Shown: positions 9,085 through 17,766 of the stretch, one piece after another | Layout: every line of letters begins with the position of its first letter | Numbering within the stretch: the stretch's first letter is position 1 | Assembly: GCA_016190245.1 (NCBI GenBank) | Contig: JACPQY010000053.1 | Span: forward strand, 1 to 27,517 | Reading direction: 5' to 3' | DNA length: 27,517 nt | DNA from: Nitrospirota bacterium | GTDB lineage: Bacteria > JACPQY01 | The notes under the pieces: model-generated | Database searches by the model: none | What the model was told of the DNA's origin: nothing | Seen by the model: only the letters and a program-made list of their open reading frames with translations | Program-made: the position numbers and the translations under genes

Positions 9085-10062
9085 GTGGCGGCGTATCGGA
9101 CGCTTTCCCAGGAACTCCGCGAGACCTTCGGCAGGTCTGTCCACAAGGTTTCCGTTGATGCCGGTTTCTCATGCCCGAACGTGGACGGGACCGTCGCGCG
9201 CGGGGGCTGCACCTATTGCCGCACGGAGAGTTACACCCCGACCTATGCTGATGCGCATCGGCCAGTGAGCGAGCAGATTCGCCTGGGCGCCGCGCGGGTT
9301 CGGCGGCGCCGCGTGGGGAAGGATGCCGCGTTGCTCGTCTATTTCCAGCCGAACAGCAACACGCATCTCCCCGCGTTGTGGCGCGCGCAGAAGGGTTCAC
9401 TGGAGCGGGCGCAGGCGCTCGCGATGCTCCGGGGGCTGTATGAAGCCGCGCTCGCGGCCCCGAATGTGGTCGGGTTGGCGATCGGGACGAGGCCGGACTG
9501 CGTGCCCGATGATGTGCTCGACGTGCTCGCGGATTTCTCCCGCCGGACGTATCTCTGGCTCGAACTCGGCTTGCAGAGCGCGAAGGACGCAACGCTCCAG
9601 GCGATCAACCGAAGTCACTCGGTGGCGCAGTTCTGCGACGCCGTGGACCGCGCGCATCGAAGCGGCCTGCGAGTGTGTGCCCACGTGATCATCGGGCTTC
9701 CGGGCGAGCAGTGGAACGACTGGATGGTGACGGCGGACACCCTGGCCCGGTGCCGCGTCGAGGGCGTGAAGATCCATCCCCTGCATGTGGTGAGGGGCAC
9801 CAGGATGGCGGAGGAGTATGCGCGCGGTGGGGTGGAGGTGATGTCCATCGAGACCTACGCGCGGGCGGCGGCCGCGTTCATCCGTCGCCTCCCGGAGGGA
9901 ACGGTGGTGCATCGCGTGACCGGCCACGCCCCGGCGGATCTCACCGTGGCGCCCGAGTGGACGCTGAACAAGCACGAGGTGAGCCGGTGCGTGCGCGAGT
10001 TTTTCAGCAGGGGGGTGGCGGCGCCCGCCGAGGCCGCCGCGACCGGCGCCACCGCACAGTAG
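9085..10062 (+). CDS. Radical SAM protein, YhcC/TIGR01212 type
   Basis: A 325-residue protein from the GTG at 9085. The [4Fe-4S] cysteines are Cys30, Cys42 and Cys45 in VDAGFSCPN...GGCTYC, the C-x11-C-x2-C spacing of the Elp3-like/YhcC subgroup rather than the usual C-x3-C-x2-C. Downstream are the family's YFQPNSNTH stretch, the GLAIGTRPDCVP segment, LELGLQSA, HVIIGLPGE (SAM-binding region) and VKIHPLHVVRGT. The exact reaction of the family is not settled to my knowledge. The GTG was chosen because it is the first start after the predicted transcription start and gives the N-terminal length of E. coli YhcC; the mRNA leader would be only about 7 bases. The alpha/beta hydrolase gene begins 2 bases after its stop. 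Confidence 0.93.
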   Translation: MAAYRTLSQELRETFGRSVHKVSVDAGFSCPNVDGTVARGGCTYCRTESYTPTYADAHRPVSEQIRLGAARVRRRRVGKDAALLVYFQPNSNTHLPALWRAQKGSLERAQALAMLRGLYEAALAAPNVVGLAIGTRPDCVPDDVLDVLADFSRRTYLWLELGLQSAKDATLQAINRSHSVAQFCDAVDRAHRSGLRVCAHVIIGLPGEQWNDWMVTADTLARCRVEGVKIHPLHVVRGTRMAEEYARGGVEVMSIETYARAAAAFIRRLPEGTVVHRVTGHAPADLTVAPEWTLNKHEVSRCVREFFSRGVAAPAEAAATGATAQ

Positions 10063-10064
10063 CC

Positions 10065-11234
10065 ATGGCTCGACCCATCCGCCACCTGCGAGCCGTAAAG
10101 CGAAACGAACGGGCCGCCTCGCGCCCCGGCCGAACCGGGCCGGAGCCGAACGGGACGGCCGCGGCGGTCAATGCCGGCAACGGCGCGGTTCCTCAGCCGG
10201 AGCCGATCATCGTAAGTCCACCGCCCCCAACGCCGGCCCCGTCTCCACCGGAGCCCGAAGTCGAGCGCCCGCGGCGGACCCCACCGAAGGCGACCGACTG
10301 GCCGAGCGTCTTCGGCCGGTCCCTGCTCACCAACATCAAGATGGTGGTGAGCGGCGTCAGCGAGGCCGGCAACGTCGCGAAGAACGTGCTCGATCACTCC
10401 ATCTCCCTCGCCGGGCGCGTCGCGTTCGGACAGAAATACATGGACGAGCGGCTGAAGGCCTATCGCGGACAGCGCCGCGTCGCCTTCCTGCTCCCGGGCT
10501 ACATTCAGGGGACCGCGGCCTTCGCCCGGACGGAACGGATCATGGAATCCGAACTGTTCGGCATCTTCCCGGTTACACTGAGCTACCAGCCTTACTCGCA
10601 GGACTTGCGCAAGTCATCCGAGAAGGCTCGCAAGCAGATTGACTTCGTGCTCCAACGCACGGACCCCCGCCGCGTGTACCTCGTGGGCCACAGCCAGGGC
10701 GGTCTCGCGGCGCGCTACATCATCCAGGTCATGGACGGGCACACCTTCGTGAGCCACTGCATTACTCTCGCGACGCCCCACTTGGGCACCTACGCCGCCG
10801 TGCCCGGCGGCATCTTCCACGGGATGGCCACGAAATTCCTGGCCTCGGCCGGCATTCTCCCTCGGATCGAAGGGGAGAGCGGCCTCCAGATGATCCCGGG
10901 CAGCCGGCTCCTCAGCGAGCTGAACCACCGGCCGCTGCCGTCGAACGTGGAATTCACGTCCATCTACAACTACATAGATCCGCTCGTCTGGCCTCCGAGC
11001 TATGCGCGGCTCCCGTACGAGGACTGCCACAACATCCTGCTCAAGAAGATCGGCCACTTCCACGCCCTATACGACATCCAGGAGATAGAGATCATCCTCC
11101 GCTCGCTCCTCCTGCGCATCCGTCGCGGGCTCATCTATCGCCGCCGCGTGCTGGCGGGCCAGCAGGTGCTGGAGGAACGGCACATGGAGATGGTGGGACA
11201 CGAAGTGGAGGAGTTCGTTGCCGCCTCCGACTGA
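10065..11234 (+). CDS. Alpha/beta hydrolase (lipase-like)
   Basis: A 389-residue protein from the ATG at 10065, two bases after the preceding stop and therefore probably translationally coupled. Residues 1-75 are basic, then proline-rich (PPPPTPAPSPPEPE), a flexible lead-in without a clear signal peptide. The hydrolase core spans about 137-345: an oxyanion-type LLPGYIQGT strand, the nucleophile elbow GHSQGG with Ser210, a TPHLGT loop, candidate Asp305 in YNYIDP, and His331 or His333 in the GHFHALYD segment. The pattern resembles PGAP1-like and triacylglycerol lipase domains. The substrate is unknown, and ester or lipid cleavage is inferred. An internal segment (residues 95-122) is amphipathic and could associate with membranes. 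The DUF1499 gene starts inside its last codons. Confidence 0.88.
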   Translation: MARPIRHLRAVKRNERAASRPGRTGPEPNGTAAAVNAGNGAVPQPEPIIVSPPPPTPAPSPPEPEVERPRRTPPKATDWPSVFGRSLLTNIKMVVSGVSEAGNVAKNVLDHSISLAGRVAFGQKYMDERLKAYRGQRRVAFLLPGYIQGTAAFARTERIMESELFGIFPVTLSYQPYSQDLRKSSEKARKQIDFVLQRTDPRRVYLVGHSQGGLAARYIIQVMDGHTFVSHCITLATPHLGTYAAVPGGIFHGMATKFLASAGILPRIEGESGLQMIPGSRLLSELNHRPLPSNVEFTSIYNYIDPLVWPPSYARLPYEDCHNILLKKIGHFHALYDIQEIEIILRSLLLRIRRGLIYRRRVLAGQQVLEERHMEMVGHEVEEFVAASD

Positions 11235-11685
11235 TCGCCTCGGCTCCCGCTTGGGAGTCCTCGCCTCCACGTTTCTAGGCCTCTTTGCCTGCGCGTCCGC
11301 CGAGTTGCGCACCGAGGGGGACGATCCCCACCTGAGACCGTGGCTGGTCGAGTCGTCCGTGGACGAGGTCGTCAGGGCGCTGGCCGTCATTCTCGAAGGC
11401 GATCCGGATTGGCGGATCAAAGACCTTTCCCCCGCCGCGGGCGAGGCGCGCTTGGTGCACTACACCAAACGGATCCGGTTTGCCGACGACGTCGTGCTCA
11501 AGATCGAGCCCGCCACGGGCGGTCGCGTACTCGTCACCGCACGCAGCCGGAGTCGGATCGGCATCGAGGACTTCGGACAGAACAAGCGGAACCTCAAAGA
11601 CCTCGTGCAGCGCCTGGCGAAGTACTGGGCAGAGAAGGGGGTTGCGGCCGAACCCGCCCCCCCGTCTGGCGCGGCTCGTTCCTGA
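11218..11685 (+). CDS. DUF1499 family lipoprotein
   Basis: A 155-residue protein starting at a TTG (11218) that overlaps the end of the hydrolase gene by 17 bases; GGAGGAG at 11207-11213 supports this start and implies translational coupling. A signal segment LGVLASTFLGLFAC gives a probable lipidated Cys25. The body follows the DUF1499 pattern: a VDEVVRALAVILEGDPDW helix, a FADDVVLKIEP strand and VTARSRSRIGIEDFGQNKRN, which matches the family's V-R-S-R-S-R-x-G-x-x-D-x-G-x-N signature. The family has no established biochemical role. It sits last in a three-gene unit with the radical SAM protein and the hydrolase. Confidence 0.88.
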   Translation: MPPPTDRLGSRLGVLASTFLGLFACASAELRTEGDDPHLRPWLVESSVDEVVRALAVILEGDPDWRIKDLSPAAGEARLVHYTKRIRFADDVVLKIEPATGGRVLVTARSRSRIGIEDFGQNKRNLKDLVQRLAKYWAEKGVAAEPAPPSGAARS

Positions 11686-12020
11686 TCCCCCGGCGTTAGC
11701 CGAGCCTTGGCTCCTGCGGGCCGAAGGGCTGGGGACTACATTCCCCAAATCTCTTTCACCTTGTGTAGCTTTTCCCAGGACCGACACGACCATTGGATCT
11801 CATCGGCAGGGCTACCTACGCGTCCTCACGCCGGGCTGAGAGAACGAGCGTTCGGAAGTGCGAGCTTTCCTGATTCGCAATGTTTTGTAGTCACTGGGAG
11901 GTTCACACAGCACTGGAAATTGGTCATCCCTTGATACGGCGGCTGCCTCTCACTTGATCCCCCGGTTGGCCCGTGGGCCAGCGATGGCATGCCGGTTGCT
12001 CCCTCTTCCGAGAGAGCTAC
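11686..12020. other. Intergenic region, no gene seen
   Basis: About 335 bp lie between the DUF1499 gene and the large secreted protein gene. Short open frames cross it but none has a ribosome-binding site or protein motif. An AGCC-gagcctt-GGCT hairpin lies soon after the upstream stop, without a T-tract. A CTGAGA sequence near 11837 recalls one box of the TPP riboswitch, but the partner boxes are absent. A promoter for the large gene is presumably here but I cannot place it. Confidence 0.5.
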
Positions 12021-15000
12021 ATGGCCGACTTCAGTGGATCGGCCCATTGGTTTGGGCTGGGTGTTGTGGACGGGGAGCGTTCATCCTCCGCAGGAAACGC
12101 TTCGCCCGAGCGCACCAAGCCGTTCAGCAAGCGAGGCCGTCGCGGCGGGTCTGGATGGTTTCGCCGCCATCTGGGCGCCCTCGGATCGGTGGTCATCGCC
12201 GGGCTCGTTTTGGCCACCTCCATCAGCTACAGGCCGCGCGAGGCGGCCTCCGTGCCCAAACCCAACGTGCCCTACACCTCCTCCTCGCTCAACAAGAGTG
12301 CCCTCGTCGCCGACCTGAAACGATCGGCGCTCGACTACCTCGAACCCATCATCGCCGGAGAGTTCGACAAGCGCGACGTGCGCGACCTTTTCGAGCTGAT
12401 CACCTGCGGCACGACCGACTATCAGAACTGCGTCTGCCTCGACAACACGTTCGGCTGCACCAAGGCCGAGGACACGGACGGCGACGGCCATTTCCTCTTC
12501 TACGACAACGACGCCGCCGATCCCCTCGGGCGGATGTCGAGCTGCGGGGGGGGGCCGGAGTGCGAGCCCGAGGTGACGCTTCTCGCCTACGAGGACAACG
12601 CCCACAACACATCGCACCCGAACGAGGACCACTTCGACATGATGGTTCGGATGGAAGACTTCTACATGGAGATGAACAACAGCATCATCGGCGACTGTAT
12701 CAGTCTCGGCCTGAACCACGTGGATTTCTGGATCATGATGGATCCGGACAAGATCGACGTGAACGGCGAGAACGCCCGCACGGACGATCCCGTCATGACG
12801 ATTCAGATCGCCAACGTGGACGTGGTGGCGCCCTCCCAAAATATCCACCTCGGGTGCAGTTTCGGGTTCTGCCTGTTCGGCAACTGCATCCCCCCGCTGG
12901 TTTGCGACACCTCCCACAACGGGTGCGACCAGGTCCCCTGGAGCTGCGTGGAGCCGATCGCCGAACCGATCCTGGCCGATGTCCTCATCTACCTGATTCA
13001 CGACATGGTCCGCGGCAGCCTCCCGATGGACCTCAACGCGCTCATCGCCGGTGAGCCGCCCTACAACTGTCCCACCTATTCCGGGACGACGAAGGACGCC
13101 GCGAACTGGTGCCAGTGCGGCGTGCAAAACGATCCGGGGAAGGACGGCTACGGCTATTGCAAGGACTGCGACGGAGACGGACTCCCCAACACGGTGCTGC
13201 CCGCGTACACCGTCAACCCGCCCACCGCGTACGGCTCGGTCTCGAAGGGCAGCGCCATCATAGACGTCGGCGCGTACCCGCACCTGACGGTCACCAATCC
13301 CGACGGTGCGGAGGGGCCTGACGATCGGATCCAGCTCCAGAGCGATTTCGCGTGCGAGACACGGCAGGCCGGCGGGGATGTGGACAAGGATAGAATCAAC
13401 GTTCAGCCCAAGCTTTGCTCGGGCAACTGCGCGCCGACGCCGCCCGCGAACCCGGACTACGACAACAACGGCACGCCGGAGGACCCGATGTTCTCGTGCT
13501 CCGTCGGGCAAGACGCGATGGGCGGCATCGCCGGCGCCATCACGCGGTCCGGCGGCATCGCGTGCGAGGTGAGTGATCAGGGCGTGGCCACCAATTTCCG
13601 CAGCCCCGTCCCTCTGCCGTCGATCCTCTCGGATGCCCTCAAGGTCGAAAGTTTCGCCAAGCTCGTGCCGCCCATCGACGACTACGCGGACCCCGGGAGC
13701 TCCGTGACGATCCGATGGCGGCCGTACGGAGACGGCGATCCGTCCACCACCGAGGTGTGCATGGCCGTGGGGGCGGAGCCGGGTCCCGCGCTCGTCTCCC
13801 AGGGGTGCTCCGCACTCGTGAACACCGGTCCCGTGGACGTGAACTTCTCGCTACGAAACATCTACACCGATTTCTACATCGAGAAGGACGCGACGCTGAC
13901 CCGCGCCTTCGGGATCGTGAGCCACTTCGGGGGGGGGGTGGACGTCGAGTTCCAATCCTTCACGACCGCGAACCGGACCTTCGCGGACAAGGCGATGTTC
14001 CTCTCGAGCGGGTGCAATCCGCTGGCGGGCACCTCGGGATGCCTCAAGGTGGCGCTCGATCCGGTGGATCTGGACGTGGAACGCATCGTGTTCAGTGATC
14101 AGAGCGACCCCGTGTGCGTGACGGGCGTCGGCGGCGCAGGAAAAGAGGAAGCAGGGGCGCTGCTCAAGTGCGAGGAGTTGGAATCGGCCATCCCTGAGGT
14201 CATGGCGACGCTCATGGGCGGGGCGGTCAACCTCTGGCTGGAGACGCAGGTGACGATGGCGGGGCTGACGTTTGATGTCCTCTTCGCGGGGCCGGACCGC
14301 TACGCCTCGGATCTCGACGGCAACGGAAAGGGCGACTACCTTACGTGTGCCGGAAGTCTTGCGCAGTCATTCGATCTGGCGATGCTGATGGATCTGTTCG
14401 TATCGGGCGCGGGGATCAACCCATGCACCGTGGAGAACCTCCAGGCCAAGGCCAGGCGCGAGAGCCTCGCCGCAGCCGGAGCAAGACCCTCCGAAGGGGG
14501 CGGCGTCGGAACTTTCATCCTGGATCCGCGGACGGGCCGTCCCGAGTCGCGCATCCAGCTCGAGGCGTCCGAGGCCCGGGCGGCGGGCCTTCTGGCCCAA
14601 GGGAGCCGCGTGGAGGTTCAGGCCGTCGGCTCCGGTACTCCGGCGTACACTTTCCGCCTCGACCGCGGGCCCTTCCGTGTTTCCTACGAACCGTCCCTCC
14701 GACTGCCGTTCCTCCTCGAGGGCTATCACATCCTGGAGGTCCAAGCGGTGGATGCGACGGGCGCGACGGATCCAACCCCCGCGCGCCTGTTCTTCCGGAT
14801 CGATTCCGTCGGCCCGAAGATCCGGCTGCACGGCCTTGCGAAGGACGGGCGCGACGAGGGGCAGATCTATCTGGCGTCGGAGCCCTTCATGGATCTGGAG
14901 GTCTCCGACTACCTGACGCCCTTCGAAAGAATCGAGGCGTCCTATCGGCTGGACGAGGGCGCCCCGGTGGCAGTGACCGCCGCTTCAACAAGGATAGATG

Positions 15001-15158
15001 TGTCATCCTTGAATCCTGACTCGCGGCACACGCTCGCGGTCCGCGCGGTGGATGCGGGTGGGATCGAGTCCGTGCGTGAAATCGAATTCAGGACGAAACC
15101 TGAACTGAACGGTAGCGGCTCGGGCAAGACTTGGGGCTGCACCCAAGTTCCGTATTGA
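12021..15158 (+). CDS. Very large secreted/anchored protein with calcium-type motifs
   Basis: A 1045-residue protein from the ATG at 12021, preceded by GAGAG; a GTG at 11973 is in frame but less likely. Residues 1-50 are basic, and a single hydrophobic segment at about 51-69 (LGALGSVVIAGLVLATS) acts as an uncleaved anchor or signal. The long exterior part is rich in Cys and Asp. It has EF-hand or thrombospondin-3-like D-x-D-x-D loops: DTDGDG at 151-156, DCDGDG near 381 and DLDGNG near 766. From about residue 860 two Ig-like/fibronectin-type segments follow, recognisable by GYHILEVQAVDATGATD and HTLAVRAVDAGG. This suggests a calcium-stabilised surface or extracellular protein, perhaps adhesive; no enzyme motif is seen. 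Runs of 9 G (12546-12554) and 10 G (13929-13938) lie inside the coding frame, both in the full-length phase here. Confidence 0.85.
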   Translation: MADFSGSAHWFGLGVVDGERSSSAGNASPERTKPFSKRGRRGGSGWFRRHLGALGSVVIAGLVLATSISYRPREAASVPKPNVPYTSSSLNKSALVADLKRSALDYLEPIIAGEFDKRDVRDLFELITCGTTDYQNCVCLDNTFGCTKAEDTDGDGHFLFYDNDAADPLGRMSSCGGGPECEPEVTLLAYEDNAHNTSHPNEDHFDMMVRMEDFYMEMNNSIIGDCISLGLNHVDFWIMMDPDKIDVNGENARTDDPVMTIQIANVDVVAPSQNIHLGCSFGFCLFGNCIPPLVCDTSHNGCDQVPWSCVEPIAEPILADVLIYLIHDMVRGSLPMDLNALIAGEPPYNCPTYSGTTKDAANWCQCGVQNDPGKDGYGYCKDCDGDGLPNTVLPAYTVNPPTAYGSVSKGSAIIDVGAYPHLTVTNPDGAEGPDDRIQLQSDFACETRQAGGDVDKDRINVQPKLCSGNCAPTPPANPDYDNNGTPEDPMFSCSVGQDAMGGIAGAITRSGGIACEVSDQGVATNFRSPVPLPSILSDALKVESFAKLVPPIDDYADPGSSVTIRWRPYGDGDPSTTEVCMAVGAEPGPALVSQGCSALVNTGPVDVNFSLRNIYTDFYIEKDATLTRAFGIVSHFGGGVDVEFQSFTTANRTFADKAMFLSSGCNPLAGTSGCLKVALDPVDLDVERIVFSDQSDPVCVTGVGGAGKEEAGALLKCEELESAIPEVMATLMGGAVNLWLETQVTMAGLTFDVLFAGPDRYASDLDGNGKGDYLTCAGSLAQSFDLAMLMDLFVSGAGINPCTVENLQAKARRESLAAAGARPSEGGGVGTFILDPRTGRPESRIQLEASEARAAGLLAQGSRVEVQAVGSGTPAYTFRLDRGPFRVSYEPSLRLPFLLEGYHILEVQAVDATGATDPTPARLFFRIDSVGPKIRLHGLAKDGRDEGQIYLASEPFMDLEVSDYLTPFERIEASYRLDEGAPVAVTAASTRIDVSSLNPDSRHTLAVRAVDAGGIESVREIEFRTKPELNGSGSGKTWGCTQVPY

Positions 15159-15289
15159 TATCCGGCCAAGCGGTAAGGCCCTGAGATTGCTTCGCCCGTT
15201 TCCACCCCCCCCCGGACTTGACGCGGGTCATGTTGCGAACCGGTCCGAATCGCGAGAATATTCACCGCAAGGGCGACCGGAGGAGAGGC

Positions 15290-15973
15290 TTGGAGGATAA
15301 GGTCCTACCGACTATTGTTCACGACCTGAGGAACCCCCTCACGTCCATCATCGGTTACGCCCAACTCGTTCTTGGATCCGAGAACGGTCTCGGGGAGACG
15401 GACCGCCGCAATCTGGAGATGTTGTTGCTCGCTTGCGGCATCCTGGACCGGATGCTGGGCTCACTGGCGATGCTGGGTCAACTCAGGTGTGGCGTGCTCG
15501 ATCGCGGATCGGAGGTGGTGGCGCAGGATGTGTTGCAGGAAGCGGTGCGCGCGATCGAACCGGTCGCGGCCGCTCAGCAGAAGATCGTGCGGTTGGTGGC
15601 GGTGAACGTCCGCGCCACAATTCGTGCAAACGAGGAATTGTTATCCCAAGCGCTGCAGAACGGTCTTGCCCACGGCCTCACCCGCGTGCGGGCCGGACAA
15701 GCCATCATCGCGAACGTGAAGGTGGACGGCGATGGCCGGTGGGTTGAATTCCTCATCGAGGACTGCGGGCCGGACCTTCCGGAAGGTCTGGCGGAAGCCA
15801 TGATGGATCCCACGGCCTTGGAAAGGGTCCGCACGGCAGGAGTGAGGTCGGACCGCGCCCTGGGGCTGGTGCTCGTGCGGGAAGCAGCGTTCGCCTGTGG
15901 AGGGGAGGCGAAGCTCACGTCGTCGAACGGCGTCACGCGCCTAAGCCTGCGGCTGCCGGCCGCCGCCACGTGA
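15290..15973 (+). CDS. Small soluble histidine kinase without sensor domain
   Basis: A 227-residue protein if it starts at the TTG at 15290, which has GGAGGAG (15279-15285) 4 bases upstream. In-frame starts at 15218 and 15230 lack such a site and add only polar residues. The phosphoacceptor is His11 in VHDLRNPLTSIIGYAQL, at the very N-terminus, so there is no input domain. The ATP-binding domain is degenerate: Asn124 of the N box is present (ALQNGLAH) and the G1 box is D-x-G-x-D (DCGPD, 158-162). The G2 glycines are reduced to ALGLVLVREA. It may have weak kinase activity or act as a phosphotransfer or dimerisation partner. It overlaps the next kinase gene by one base (TGATG). Confidence 0.8.
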   Translation: MEDKVLPTIVHDLRNPLTSIIGYAQLVLGSENGLGETDRRNLEMLLLACGILDRMLGSLAMLGQLRCGVLDRGSEVVAQDVLQEAVRAIEPVAAAQQKIVRLVAVNVRATIRANEELLSQALQNGLAHGLTRVRAGQAIIANVKVDGDGRWVEFLIEDCGPDLPEGLAEAMMDPTALERVRTAGVRSDRALGLVLVREAAFACGGEAKLTSSNGVTRLSLRLPAAAT

Positions 15974-17766
15974 TGGCGGAGACCCCGTCCACGCCGTCGC
16001 GTGAGGTCCAATTTCTCCGTGGCGGCCTGCGCACCTACGTCCTTCTCCGATGGGTCATGGCGGCAGGCGTGGCCATCTTGTTCGTGCCGGCCTTGGCCGG
16101 TCCGTTTTCACTGGATCGCAGATTCACCGCTTCCGCCTTCCTGGGGCTTGCGGGGAGCACGGCGATCCTCGAGGCCGTCATCCGTGCGGGGGTGGAGAGG
16201 AAAGGGAGACTCTTCGCCACGTTCCTGCTGGACGCCGTGCTCGTGGAGACCATCAGTCACGCCATGGGAGGCGCGTCCTATGGTTTCCGCTACTTCTGCG
16301 TCTTCGTCCTTGTCTTCGCGGCCAGCCTGCTCTCCAAGGGGCCTTCGCTCGCCGTTGCACTCCTGATCGCCGGACTCCACACGCTCTACCTGGGAATGGA
16401 GTTTCTGGGCGTTCTCCCCCGTCTGGATTTCCCGGCCGACTCGCCTGCGCCCCGCCTGACGGACCTGTTCTACTCGACGGTGCCGCATGACTTCATCGTG
16501 CTGGCGGTCTGGTGGACCGTCTCGAATCTGGCGGGTCTCCTGCGGGAGGAGATCCGGGGGGCGGAAGGCCACGCCCAGGACCTGGATCGAATTGTGGCCG
16601 AGCGCACGCGCCAGCTCGAGATCGCACAGCAGGCGATGATTCGTTCCGAGAAGCTCTCCGTGCTGGGCCAGACGGTGTCCAGCGTTGCGCATGAGCTGAA
16701 CAACCCCCTCACCGGCGTTCTAGGCTACGCCCAACTTCTGAAGACCGCGCCCACTGGAAGCGACACGGCGTTGCTGATCGAACGGCTCAACCAGGAGGCG
16801 GAACGATGCCGCCGGATCGCGCGCAACCTGCTGGTCTACTCGCGGGAGAGCCTCCCCGAGAAGAAGCCGATGGACGTGAATTCTCTTGTTCGTGACGTGG
16901 CGGAAGTCAGACGCTACAATGCGGTGGCCACCGGCCTTTCCGTGGAACTCGAACTGGTGCCGGATCTCCCGATGGTCGAAGGTGATGTCAACCAACTCCG
17001 CCAGGTTCTGCTCAACGTGATTTTGAACGCCGAGCAGGCGATCGCCGAAACCGGCCGTCCCGCACAGGGCCGGATCGTCATCAGGACGGGTGTCCTGGTC
17101 CGGACGGATGCCGCGTCCCGATCGCGCGAGATCTTCATCCGCATTTGGAACAACGGCCCCACCATTACTCCGGAGGTTCAGATGCGGCTTTTCGAGCCCT
17201 TCTTCACCACCAAGGAGCCCGGGAAGGGCACGGGATTGGGGCTTTTCGTGGCGACCAACATCATGGCGGCCCACGGGGGCACGATCGGCGTGGAGAACGG
17301 GAACGGGGAGGGCGCGGCGTTCACGCTCCGCCTGCCGGCGGGTGAGACGCAGGTGGCGCACCATCACGTCAAGCCCGTCGAGGCTCCCCCTCTTGTACAA
17401 AAGCGCTCCCCGCGGCGGGTGCTCGTGGTGGATGATGAGGATTTCATCAGGGACGTCGTCACCCAGGCCCTTTCTGCGGACGGAGACACAGTCCTGTCCG
17501 CGCGCGACGGTCCCGAGGCGCTTGAGATTCTCGCCACGGAGACACCCGATGTCATTCTGGTGGACTACCGGATGCCGGGGATGAGCGGGGAAGACGTGGC
17601 TCGCGAGATCGGACGCCTGTACCCGGCGCTGGCGAAGCGGATTGTCATCGTCTCCGGTCTCAGTGCCTCCGAGGAGCTGAGAGATTTTCTCAGCCGGTCC
17701 GGCCTGCCGCACATGACCAAGCCATTCAACCTCGACGAGCTGAAAGGGATGGTCCATGGCCGCTGA
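15973..17766 (+). CDS. Membrane hybrid histidine kinase with C-terminal receiver
   Basis: A 597-residue protein from the ATG at 15973, overlapping the preceding stop by one base. Residues 22-190 contain about six membrane helices with little outside them, a MASE-like membrane sensor. A coiled coil (195-228) leads to HisKA with His240 in VAHELNNPLTGVLGYAQLL. The ATPase domain has Asn352 in NVILNAEQAI, a G1 box altered to NNGPT (D-x-G-x-G expected), FEPFFTTKEPGKGTGLGL and a normal G2. The receiver domain (about 481-597) has Asp487/488, phosphoacceptor Asp531 in LVDYRMPG, Ser561 and Lys583. There is no HPt domain, so phosphate passes to its own receiver or to the HD-GYP protein encoded next, whose start overlaps it by 11 bases. 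Confidence 0.93.
   Translation: MAETPSTPSREVQFLRGGLRTYVLLRWVMAAGVAILFVPALAGPFSLDRRFTASAFLGLAGSTAILEAVIRAGVERKGRLFATFLLDAVLVETISHAMGGASYGFRYFCVFVLVFAASLLSKGPSLAVALLIAGLHTLYLGMEFLGVLPRLDFPADSPAPRLTDLFYSTVPHDFIVLAVWWTVSNLAGLLREEIRGAEGHAQDLDRIVAERTRQLEIAQQAMIRSEKLSVLGQTVSSVAHELNNPLTGVLGYAQLLKTAPTGSDTALLIERLNQEAERCRRIARNLLVYSRESLPEKKPMDVNSLVRDVAEVRRYNAVATGLSVELELVPDLPMVEGDVNQLRQVLLNVILNAEQAIAETGRPAQGRIVIRTGVLVRTDAASRSREIFIRIWNNGPTITPEVQMRLFEPFFTTKEPGKGTGLGLFVATNIMAAHGGTIGVENGNGEGAAFTLRLPAGETQVAHHHVKPVEAPPLVQKRSPRRVLVVDDEDFIRDVVTQALSADGDTVLSARDGPEALEILATETPDVILVDYRMPGMSGEDVAREIGRLYPALAKRIVIVSGLSASEELRDFLSRSGLPHMTKPFNLDELKGMVHGR

Noticed and set aside
11780-12020. TPP riboswitch before the large secreted protein
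   Set aside because: A lone CTGAGA is present but the ACCTGAT box and the partner helices are missing.
12081-13511. Long minus-strand frame inside the large surface protein gene (476 codons)
   Set aside because: Its Val/His/Arg-rich composition is typical of antisense to Asp-rich coding sequence, and there is no motif or ribosome-binding site.
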